Part shown: positions 1 through 5,958 of the stretch, piece by piece
How the letters are laid out: each line of letters opens with the position of its first letter
Numbering within the stretch: the first letter of the stretch is position 1
Source: an uncultured Dysosmobacter sp.
GTDB lineage: Bacteria > Bacillota > Clostridia > Oscillospirales > Oscillospiraceae
Direction: 5' to 3'
Assembly: GCA_934636905.1 (NCBI GenBank)
Contig: CAKUBJ010000033.1
Location: forward strand, 1-19,650
Length of the DNA stretch: 19,650 nucleotides
Translations under genes and position numbers: made by a program
Notes under the pieces: model-generated
The model's input: only the letters and a program-made list of their open reading frames with translations
Told to the model about the DNA's origin: nothing
The model's database searches: none

Positions 1-276
1 ACCAACTGCCAGGCCGAGATGAAGAAGGCTGTGGAGTGCGGTTACTGGAACCTGTTCCGCTTCAACCCCGCTCTGGAAACCGGCAAGTTCACCGTGGACT
101 CCAAGGAGCCCAAGGAAGAGGAGTATCGCGGCTTCCTGATGAACGAGGCCCGTTACAGCCGTCTGACCCGCGAGTTCCCCGACCGCGCCGAGAACCTGTT
201 CCAGCGCAACGAGGAGGTCGCCATGGATCGCTATCAGCACCTGCTGAAGCTGAAGGCCATGTACGACGAGAAGTAA
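1..276 (+). CDS. nifJ: Pyruvate:ferredoxin (flavodoxin) oxidoreductase, C-terminal fragment
   Basis: This is the last 91 residues of a gene that begins outside the window; the frame is open from base 1 to a TAA at 274-276. The residues NCQAEMKKAVECGYWNLFRF, followed by NPAL and a DSKEP motif, then a LTREFPDRAENLF stretch, match the extreme C-terminus of single-chain pyruvate:ferredoxin oxidoreductases. These enzymes (about 1170-1190 residues, homodimeric, cytoplasmic) oxidatively decarboxylate pyruvate to acetyl-CoA and reduce ferredoxin, using thiamine diphosphate and three [4Fe-4S] clusters. Only the region after the catalytic domains is visible, so activity cannot be judged. A strong hairpin 29 bases downstream ends the transcript. 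The gene points to anaerobic fermentative metabolism. A related 2-oxoacid oxidoreductase is less likely, because the C-terminal motifs are PFOR-specific. Confidence 0.9.
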   Translation, partial: TNCQAEMKKAVECGYWNLFRFNPALETGKFTVDSKEPKEEEYRGFLMNEARYSRLTREFPDRAENLFQRNEEVAMDRYQHLLKLKAMYDEK

Positions 277-304
277 TTCTCCTCCGGATAAAACATCAGA
301 ACAG

Positions 305-336
305 ACAGGGAGCACGGCGTATGCCGTGCTCCCTGT
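305..336 (+). terminator. Hairpin terminator of the PFOR gene
   Basis: A perfect 14-base-pair stem (305-318 with 323-336) closes a GTAT loop 29 bases after the PFOR stop codon. It is followed by GCGTTTGCTG, which is only a weak T-rich tract. The position and the perfect stem support an intrinsic terminator. Confidence 0.85.
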
Positions 337-345
337 GCGTTTGCT

Positions 346-383
346 GTCGATAAAATGAAAGGCTTTTTGCGGCGGTAAGGAAG
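346..383 (-). repeat. Inverted partial copy of the three-hairpin repeat (3' end only)
   Basis: These 38 bases match the reverse complement of the 3' end of the repeat at 733-770 at about 31 of 38 positions by eye. Both share the outer GTCGATAAA and the inner GCGGCGGTAAGGAAG. The following sequence (384-588) shows no convincing match to the rest of the element, so this looks like a relic. It lies in the opposite orientation to the full copies at 616-777 and 19484-19639. Confidence 0.6.
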
Positions 384-588
384 AGCAGCCATAAGCGGCT
401 TTTGGCGCTGACAGCTGACGCATACCCCCTACGGGTAAAGGGCGCGCACAGGAACCCTGCCGGCAGTCGGTGGGAACTTTTCCGGCTGTGGAAACCATCG
501 GCTCTGCCGGTGGAGTGCCCTGTAAAAAAGCGGCGGATTCGCGTATCGAGGGGGAAGCAGGCTGCCGTTTCCGGATTGGCGCGCAGAA

Positions 589-614
589 AGGCGCGGCGCA
601 GAATGCGCCGCGCC
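589..614. repeat. GC-rich hairpin, left member of a 26-base direct repeat
   Basis: An 11-base-pair perfect stem (590-600 with 604-614) closes a GAA loop. The same 26 bases recur exactly at 777-802, so the pair brackets the three-hairpin repeat. A target-site duplication, a hairpin carried by the element, or a duplicated terminator-like unit are all possible readings. Confidence 0.75.
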
Positions 615-615
615 T

Positions 616-777
616 CAGCGTGTCGAAAAAGTCTTTTCGCCCCGCTGAGTCAGTTTTCAGAACTTTATAAAGTTCTGAAAACTATAGATTTTAATGGCGC
701 AGGACACCCTTCTTGGGTTTCCCGCGCACACCCTTCCTTACCGCCGCAGAAAACTCACCACTTTATCGACAGTCTCA
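616..777 (+). repeat. Dispersed three-hairpin repeat, copy 1
   Basis: About 160 bases that recur in the same orientation at 19484-19639. Hairpin I has an outer stem of 614-620 with 643-649, a symmetric 3x3 internal loop, an inner stem of 624-629 with 634-639, and an AGTC loop. Hairpin II is a perfect 32-base palindrome at 652-683. Hairpin III pairs 697-709 with 715-727 with two single mismatches, around a TTCTT loop. The ends carry near-inverted sequences: GTCGAAAAAG at 622-631 and CTTTATCGAC at 761-770. There is no coding capacity. It could be a MITE-like or REP-like mobile repeat or a structured RNA; the sequence alone does not decide. Confidence 0.85.
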
Positions 778-802
778 GGCGCGGCGCAGAATGCGCCGCG
801 CC
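777..802. repeat. GC-rich hairpin, right member of the direct repeat; possible terminator
   Basis: Exact second copy of the 26 bases at 589-614, with an 11-base-pair stem (778-788 with 792-802) and a GAA loop. On the + strand it is followed by TTTTCC. It starts 30 bases beyond the gatD-like stop when read leftward, where it could slow polymerase, but no T-tract follows on that strand. As a terminator of the mnmG unit it is therefore weak. Confidence 0.6.
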
Positions 803-832
803 TTTTCCAATGCCCCAATATCGGGCGGATGC

Positions 833-1561
833 TCAGCCCCGGCAGCGGGCTTTCAGCTGCTCCGCCGTAATGACCCAGCCCCGGGTCATATAGTCGTCTG
901 CCGGAATTTCCGGGCAGGGCTGCCCGCGATGCGCATAGAGCACCTGCACCATGACCTTCAGCATGGCGGGATTTTTCACCAGAAGAGGGCCGGTCAACTG
1001 GCTGGCAAAGACACTGCCGCTGTGATAGCCCTCCGGGCCGCAGGGGCCTTCATTGCCGTGCCCCATGTCCATGGAGGTGATAAGGGGAGTTTCCACGCCG
1101 GTGATAACGGAGCAGCGATTGACAAAGCCTACCACGGCGTCCTCATAGAGGTCTGTATGACCGTAGACGTCCTCCACGAACCGCTTCTTATTCTGAAGGG
1201 AGGTGAAGTCCGCCAGCCCCAGACCTCCGTATACTTTCCCGCCGTCGTCGGTAATGGACTTGCCCAGCAGTTCCATGGAATTGCCGGCAAACAGCATGGG
1301 CACGCCCTGCCGTGCCGCGTCCTTCACTGCCGCGCCGTACCGGGCAAAATCCGCCAGAGCGGCTTTCTGGGCACGCTCCGTGCCGGCGCCCATATAGAGG
1401 AAATCGGCGTGGGAGAGGTCGGCGTCCCCGCCGGGCAGCACCCTCTCCACGGTGACGGTATTGCCCATGGCCTCCAGCGTCCGCTTCAGGATGGACACAT
1501 TGGCATAGCTGCCGTACAGGCTCATGAGATCCGGATAGAAATGCAGGATTTTGATTTCCAT
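833..1561 (-). CDS. gatD: GatD-like class I glutamine amidotransferase subunit, catalytic residues missing
   Basis: 242 residues, the usual length for GatD. In Staphylococcus aureus, GatD hydrolyses glutamine and passes ammonia to MurT, which amidates the D-glutamate of lipid II. The fold signature is recognisable: an N-terminal ILHFYPDLMSLYGSYANVSIL strand, FLYMGAGTERAQ (54-65), LLGKSI, and TGPLLVKNP (190-198). However, the loop expected to hold the nucleophilic Cys reads PMLFAGNSMELLG (88-100) with no Cys. The position expected to hold the catalytic His, just before GPLL, is Thr190, with no His between 181 and 191. The start follows the murT-like stop by 3 bases, with AGGAGGG at 1569-1575. 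It probably pairs with the upstream MurT-like protein, but glutaminase activity is doubtful. The symbol marks family membership, not proven function. Confidence 0.85.
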   Translation of the reverse strand: MEIKILHFYPDLMSLYGSYANVSILKRTLEAMGNTVTVERVLPGGDADLSHADFLYMGAGTERAQKAALADFARYGAAVKDAARQGVPMLFAGNSMELLGKSITDDGGKVYGGLGLADFTSLQNKKRFVEDVYGHTDLYEDAVVGFVNRCSVITGVETPLITSMDMGHGNEGPCGPEGYHSGSVFASQLTGPLLVKNPAMLKVMVQVLYAHRGQPCPEIPADDYMTRGWVITAEQLKARCRG

Positions 1562-1564
1562 GAC

Positions 1565-2893
1565 TCAGCCCTCCTTTTTAACGTCCGGCAGGTTCAGCAG
1601 CTTGTCCCGGTCGGAGAAGCAGGTGACCACATACAAATCCTCGCTGCCGCTGTCCCTGAGGGCGGCTGCCGCATCGGGAATGCCGGGGATGACTTCCCAG
1701 TTCTGTATGCCGGTGAAGGTGAAGCGTTCCGCCAGATCGTTGCAGTACAGGCCGGAGAGAATGACCCGCTTCACATGGGGGGCATTCAGCTGGTCAAAGT
1801 CGATGTCCCACAGCCAGCTGGTTTCGCTGGTGAAATACTTCCGGGACACGGCGTCCACAATGATGAGCACGGCGCAGTCCTGCTGCGTGGAGGAAATATA
1901 GCGGAGGTTGGTGTCGTAGGCGATGGAGTTTTCGTGCTTGCTGGTGAGGAGGGTGCCGTGGTGCTGCCCCAAGGTGAAGGTCTGCATCCGGCCGTTTTTC
2001 AGGATATAGCTGCTGAGGGTGGATGCAATGGCAGCGCCCTCCACGCCGCATTCCCGGCAGGCGGCGTAGGCCGCCAGAATGTTGTAGACGTTGTAAATGC
2101 TGCGGAAGGCCAGGGACACGGGATATTGGCCGTCCAGCACCAGCCGGCCGTTTTGCAGATCCAGTTCCGTGGCGGCGTAATCCGGGGCAGGGCGGGCGTG
2201 GCCGCATCTGGTGCAGCGGTAGGCGCCGATGTGGTTGTAGTGGACGTAGTCGTATTCCATGGGGGCGTGGCACACCGGGCAGTAGGCGCCGTCGTGATAC
2301 ATCCCCGTAGGGGCATCCGTATCCGTGGCACAGCGGTTCAGGCCAAACCACTTTACCTTTTCATGGCCGACGGCAAAGCAGCTGGACAGGGGGTCGTCCC
2401 CGTTAAGGAGCAGCTCCGTGTCGGGATGGATGGCGGGGAGGATGGCGTCAAAGACACTTTCCGGGTGGCCGTTCCGGGTCAGCTGATCCCGGTAGAGATT
2501 GGTGATGACAAACTCCGTGGGGTGGAAGTATTTGAAGCTGTGGGCGGCGTAACGCTCGTCGCTTTCCAGCAGCAGCACGTCGGCGTTGACCCTGCCTCCC
2601 AGAGTGGCGTGGGTCAGGATCAGGGTGGTGACGCCCTCCACCTGATTGGAGCCTTCCGCGTTGTAAATGACGTGTTTTCCCTGCCCGCGCAGCACAGTGG
2701 CAATCATCTCCACCGTGGAGGTCTTTCCGTTGGAACCGGTGACGGCGATGATGTGAGGAGGCAGCTGCACCCGTCTGAGGATGTCGGGGCAGATTTTCAG
2801 AGCAAACTTGCCGGGCATGGAACTGCCCTTGCCCACCAGCCTGCCCACAAAGCGTCCCAGCTTGCAGACCACGATTGCTAAGAACTTTCGCAT
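1565..2893 (-). CDS. murT: MurT-like Mur ligase family protein (lipid II amidation type)
   Basis: 442 residues, as expected for MurT. It is a Mur-ligase-fold ATPase whose Staphylococcus homologue amidates lipid II D-glutamate together with GatD. Visible are the P-loop GSNGKTST (53-60), LLESDERY (108-115), NLYRDQLTRNG (132-142), LLNGDDPL (162-169) and a zinc ribbon with Cys205, Cys208, Cys227 and Cys230, the insertion typical of MurT. The C-terminal DUF1727 domain follows, ending in SWLWDIDFD (359-367). The canonical motif before that tryptophan segment (NDN-ADG-D in textbook MurT) is replaced here by VDAVSRKYFTSET, and the usual KNPAG-type motif reads TSKHENS (317-323). It lies 14 bases after mnmG and 3 before the GatD-like gene, with AAGGAT upstream of ATG. 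The family call is firm; the exact reaction is less certain. Confidence 0.9.
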   Translation of the reverse strand: MRKFLAIVVCKLGRFVGRLVGKGSSMPGKFALKICPDILRRVQLPPHIIAVTGSNGKTSTVEMIATVLRGQGKHVIYNAEGSNQVEGVTTLILTHATLGGRVNADVLLLESDERYAAHSFKYFHPTEFVITNLYRDQLTRNGHPESVFDAILPAIHPDTELLLNGDDPLSSCFAVGHEKVKWFGLNRCATDTDAPTGMYHDGAYCPVCHAPMEYDYVHYNHIGAYRCTRCGHARPAPDYAATELDLQNGRLVLDGQYPVSLAFRSIYNVYNILAAYAACRECGVEGAAIASTLSSYILKNGRMQTFTLGQHHGTLLTSKHENSIAYDTNLRYISSTQQDCAVLIIVDAVSRKYFTSETSWLWDIDFDQLNAPHVKRVILSGLYCNDLAERFTFTGIQNWEVIPGIPDAAAALRDSGSEDLYVVTCFSDRDKLLNLPDVKKEG

Positions 2894-2907
2894 GGTAAAT
2901 CCTTCTT

Positions 2908-4779
2908 TCAGCGTTTGTTTTCCAGCCAGATCATCAGCGCCGTCAGGTCGGCGGGGCTGACGCCGGAGATGCGGGACGCCTGTCCCAGATCCATGGGCCG
3001 CACGGCGGAGAGTTTTTCCCGGGCTTCCAGCCGCAGACCCTGAATGGCGTTGTAGTCCGTGTCCGGAGGCAGCTTGTGACTCTCCACCCGTTTGAACTCC
3101 GCCACCTGCTGCAGCTGGCGCCTGATATAGCCCTCGTATTTCACAGAGATTTCGATTTCCTCCGCAAGGTCGGCGGACAGGGGAGGACGATGGGGGTCAA
3201 AGGGCGCCAGCTCCGGGTAATGAAGCTGAGGCCGCTTCAGCAGGGACAGCAGGGAACAGCCGTCCGGGGCGTCGGCGGTGCCGTGTTCCGCCAGGAAGGC
3301 CGTCAGCGCCGGGGAGGGAGTCACCCCGGTGTGTTCCAGCCGCTTGATTTCCTTTTCAATAGCATCGTACTTTTCCTCCACTGCCCGGAGCCGTTCCTCC
3401 GGCACCAGACCAATTTCATAGCCCCGGCGGGTCAGCCGCCGGTCGGCGTTGTCCTGCCGCAGCACCAGCCGGTACTCACTGCGGGAGGTCATGATGCGGT
3501 ACGGCTCGTTGGTGCCCTTGGTCACCAAATCGTCAATGAGGGTGCCAATGTAGCTTTCCGAACGGGAGAGGATGAAGGGGGATTCTCCTTTCAGCTTCCG
3601 GGCGGCGTTGACGCCGGCCACGAAGCCCTGCACCGCCGCCTCCTCATAGCCGGAGGAGCCATTGAACTGCCCGGCGCCGTACAGGCCGGACACCTGCTTG
3701 GTTTCCAGCGTAGGCAGCAGCGCCAGCGGGTCGATGCAGTCGTATTCGATGGCGTAAGCCGGACGGGTCATGACGGCACGCCGCAGTCCCGGCACACTGT
3801 GGAGCATCTGCACCTGCACCTCCTCCGGCATGGAGGAAGAGAAGCCCTGAATGTACAACTCCTCCGTATTCAGCCCCATAGGCTCCACAAACAGCTGGTG
3901 CCGGAGTTTGTCCGGAAAGCGGACGATTTTTGTTTCAAAGGAGGGACAGTATCGGGGGCCGATGCCCTCAATGAGGCCGGAGTACATGGGAGCGCGGTGG
4001 AGATTTTCCTGTACGATGCGCCGGGTTTCCTCCGTAGTCCAGGTGAGCCAGCAGACCGCCTGATTGCAGGGGGGATTTTTTGTGGAGTAGGAGAAGGGCA
4101 CGGGGATTTCATCCCCCGGCTGGACTTCCATTTCGTCGAAGTCCACCGTCCGGGCGTTGACCCGGGGCGGGGTGCCGGTTTTGAACCGCCGCAGAGGCAG
4201 CCCCAGCTTCCGGAGGGAGTCCGTCAGCGGCCCGGCGGCGTGCATCCCGTCGGGGCCGGAGTCCTCCACGCAGGTGCCGATGATGGTGCGGCCCTTCAGG
4301 TAGGTGCCGGTGGCCAGAATCACTGCCTTTACCCCATACACCGCGCCGGTGGAGAGCACCACCTCCGACACCGCGCCCTGCTCCGTCCGCACCTCCACCA
4401 CCTGCCCCTGCCGCACCGTCAGATGCGGCTGGCTTTCCAGCGTGTGCTTCATCCGCTCCTGATACCTCCGGCGGTCAGCCTGAGCACGGAGGCTCCAGAC
4501 GGCGGGGCCTTTCCGCAGATTCAGCAGGCGGTACTGGATGCAGCATTCGTCGGCGGCTTTGGCCATTTCGCCCCCCAGGGCGTCCAGTTCCCGCACCAGA
4601 TGGCCTTTCCCAGTGCCGCCGATGGCGGGGTTGCAGGGCATATTGCCCACGGCGTCCAGATTGATGGTAAAGACAATGGTTTCCAGCCCAAGACGGGCGG
4701 CAGCCAGCGCCGCCTCGATGCCGGCGTGGCCGGCGCCGATGACGGCAATCTCAAATTGTCCGGCAGAAAAAGTTTCCAT
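2908..4779 (-). CDS. mnmG: tRNA uridine-5-carboxymethylaminomethyl modification enzyme MnmG (GidA)
   Basis: 623 residues, full length for the family. With MnmE it installs the (carboxymethyl)aminomethyl group on U34 of tRNAs that read split codon boxes, using FAD, NADH and methylene-tetrahydrofolate. Visible are the FAD-binding GAGHAG (15-20), the signature [19 protein letters not shown] with Cys49, [11 protein letters not shown] (97-107), a second conserved segment GPRYCPS with Cys278, and the C-terminal helical region with [16 protein letters not shown]. Both cysteines of the E. coli enzyme have counterparts. ATG follows the phosphoesterase stop by 4 bases, and the AAGGA site lies inside that gene's end, suggesting translational coupling. 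mnmE, rsmG and parA/parB, often near mnmG, are not in the window. Confidence 0.97.
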   Translation of the reverse strand: METFSAGQFEIAVIGAGHAGIEAALAAARLGLETIVFTINLDAVGNMPCNPAIGGTGKGHLVRELDALGGEMAKAADECCIQYRLLNLRKGPAVWSLRAQADRRRYQERMKHTLESQPHLTVRQGQVVEVRTEQGAVSEVVLSTGAVYGVKAVILATGTYLKGRTIIGTCVEDSGPDGMHAAGPLTDSLRKLGLPLRRFKTGTPPRVNARTVDFDEMEVQPGDEIPVPFSYSTKNPPCNQAVCWLTWTTEETRRIVQENLHRAPMYSGLIEGIGPRYCPSFETKIVRFPDKLRHQLFVEPMGLNTEELYIQGFSSSMPEEVQVQMLHSVPGLRRAVMTRPAYAIEYDCIDPLALLPTLETKQVSGLYGAGQFNGSSGYEEAAVQGFVAGVNAARKLKGESPFILSRSESYIGTLIDDLVTKGTNEPYRIMTSRSEYRLVLRQDNADRRLTRRGYEIGLVPEERLRAVEEKYDAIEKEIKRLEHTGVTPSPALTAFLAEHGTADAPDGCSLLSLLKRPQLHYPELAPFDPHRPPLSADLAEEIEISVKYEGYIRRQLQQVAEFKRVESHKLPPDTDYNAIQGLRLEAREKLSAVRPMDLGQASRISGVSPADLTALMIWLENKR

Positions 4780-4783
4780 AGCG

Positions 4784-5665
4784 TTATCCTTTTTTCAGGG
4801 TGATGACCGCGACCTGCGGCCGGTTGAACAGGCGGAAGGCCCAGCGGGGGGAGTTGCCCAGTCCTCGGGAGACGAATACGTCCGCCCCCTGACAGTCCTC
4901 GTCGGTACAGCGGTAGAACCCGCTGGTGAAGGAGGGGAACAGGTGCAGGTTGGTGTCCACCAGCCCGTCGGTAAAGGGCAGGCGCCAGATGCCGCCGTGG
5001 GCGTGTCCGCTGAAGGTGAGGTTCGCCCCCAGACGGCAGTACCGGCCGTTGAAGAGGTTGTTCCGGTGGGCCAGCAGCAGCCAGAAAGGGTCGTCACAGG
5101 CACCGTACAGTTCCCTTGCCAGCGCGTCCGGGGTTTTCTGGTCGGCGTAGCCGTTGGGGTCGTCGATTCCGGCGATGAAAATGGTGCTCCCATCCCGCTC
5201 CAGCGGCACAAATTCACCGCTGAGCACCGTGACGCCGGCCTGCCGCAGGGCGGCTTTCAACTCTTCCACCACGGCGTTGCCATGAGCCCACTCGTGGTTG
5301 CCGGTGACGTAATAGGTAGGGGCGATGGCGCTGAGAGCCGCGCCCACCCGCTGGGCGTAGGGGACCGGCTCCACCGCGTATTCGTCCACCAGGTCACCGG
5401 TGAGGAAAATTACATCCGGCGCGGCGTCCTCCACGGTGCGGTACAGCGCTGCGTTGTCCCGGCCAAATTCCCGGCTGTGGAGGTCGCTGAGTTGCACAAT
5501 CCGCAGGCCGTCAAAGGCGGCAGGCAGGGCAGGGGAGGTGTAAACGGCTTCGTCCGTCTGGATGTCCGTGTTGCCCCAGTACACAAACAGCGCCAGAGCG
5601 GCCAGCACCGGAAGCCAACGCATCCATGGGGGAAGCGGGGAACGGGATTTGCGGTGCTTTGCCAT
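4784..5665 (-). CDS. Membrane-anchored metallophosphoesterase (YkuE/YaeI-like)
   Basis: 293 residues from the ATG at 5663-5665, chosen because AAGGAGG sits at 5672-5678. The frame stays open upstream to 5839, but that extension crosses the predicted promoter. After a basic start there is one hydrophobic segment (about 14-30), then a calcineurin-like phosphoesterase domain with the metal ligands in order: D61 and H63 (LSDLH), D91 (GDLVD), N123-H124 (GNHE), H200, and H221/H223 (GHAHGG). The GHAHGG-x-xRLP arrangement resembles the YkuE/YaeI group, whose members act at the membrane on lipid-linked or other phosphoesters. The substrate cannot be told. It is the first gene of the unit with mnmG, murT and gatD, so an envelope role is plausible but inferred. 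Confidence 0.9.
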   Translation of the reverse strand: MAKHRKSRSPLPPWMRWLPVLAALALFVYWGNTDIQTDEAVYTSPALPAAFDGLRIVQLSDLHSREFGRDNAALYRTVEDAAPDVIFLTGDLVDEYAVEPVPYAQRVGAALSAIAPTYYVTGNHEWAHGNAVVEELKAALRQAGVTVLSGEFVPLERDGSTIFIAGIDDPNGYADQKTPDALARELYGACDDPFWLLLAHRNNLFNGRYCRLGANLTFSGHAHGGIWRLPFTDGLVDTNLHLFPSFTSGFYRCTDEDCQGADVFVSRGLGNSPRWAFRLFNRPQVAVITLKKG

Positions 5666-5709
5666 GACGTGCCTCCTTGTGCGCCGGGTGGATTTGCCGT
5701 TGAGGGATG

Positions 5710-5725
5710 GGCAGACGTGTCTGCC
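5710..5725. promoter_or_regulatory. Inverted repeat in the leader of the phosphoesterase operon
   Basis: GGCAGAC and GTCTGCC are separated by GT, forming a 7+7 inverted repeat between the predicted -10 and the ribosome binding site. It could be an operator or a leader hairpin. No regulator that would bind it is identified. Confidence 0.4.
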
Positions 5726-5741
5726 GTCGTAACAACCCTGT

Positions 5742-5770
5742 ATTATAACACAGGTTTTTGCCATATGCGA
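5742..5770 (-). promoter_or_regulatory. Promoter of the phosphoesterase-mnmG-murT-gatD unit
   Basis: Read leftward, a perfect TATAAT (5742-5747) is preceded by TG with one base between, making an extended -10. No good -35 hexamer is seen at the expected distance. The RNA leader would run about 70 bases to the phosphoesterase ATG at 5665. Confidence 0.65.
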
Positions 5771-5872
5771 GAGAAAAGTGCGGAAAAGACGGTACGGCAG
5801 GAAAAAGACTGCCGGCTGGGGCGGATTGCTTCTCTCCAAGCGGCTGTCCGGAGGGGTTCCCCCGGGTTTTCG

Positions 5873-5901
5873 TGGACAAACACGGCGTTCTGTGCTACGA
5901 T
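5873..5901 (+). promoter_or_regulatory. Promoter of the comM/yifB-like gene
   Basis: TGGACA (5873-5878) and TACGAT (5896-5901) are separated by 17 bases, with TG one base before the -10. The start codon lies 57 bases downstream, with AGGAGG at 5946-5951. It is divergent from the promoter near 5742. Confidence 0.65.
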
Positions 5902-5958
5902 ACGGTTATACAGGCCGGGACGGAACGCCCGGCCGACAGAACGTGAGGAGGGTACGCC

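Larger units (their letters stand above)
277..832. other. Intergenic region without a credible gene, rich in hairpins and repeats
   Basis: Between the PFOR stop and the convergent gatD-like stop there is no reading frame with a ribosome binding site and recognisable protein. The region holds the PFOR terminator, an inverted repeat relic (346-383), a roughly 200-base unassigned stretch (384-588), and a full repeat copy (616-777) bounded by two identical GC-rich hairpins (589-614 and 777-802). I see no promoter or structured-RNA family that I recognise in 384-588. Confidence 0.75.

Noticed and set aside
402..893. Possible small genes in the 277-832 intergenic region
   Set aside because: The frames run through GC-rich hairpins and the dispersed repeat, lack ribosome binding sites and protein-like composition, and one overlaps the gatD-like gene.
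713..2881. A long open frame on the + strand opposite murT and gatD
   Set aside because: It is antisense to two genes with clear families, has no recognisable domain, no ribosome binding site, and begins inside the dispersed repeat. High GC reduces stop codons and gives such frames.
3076..4803. A long open frame on the + strand opposite mnmG
   Set aside because: Its composition is His/Gly/Val-rich as expected of an antisense frame, and mnmG on the other strand is certain.
5666..5839. N-terminal extension of the phosphoesterase to an upstream ATG
   Set aside because: The extension crosses the predicted promoter and leader, while ATG at 5665 has an excellent ribosome binding site and gives a normal basic-hydrophobic N-terminus.
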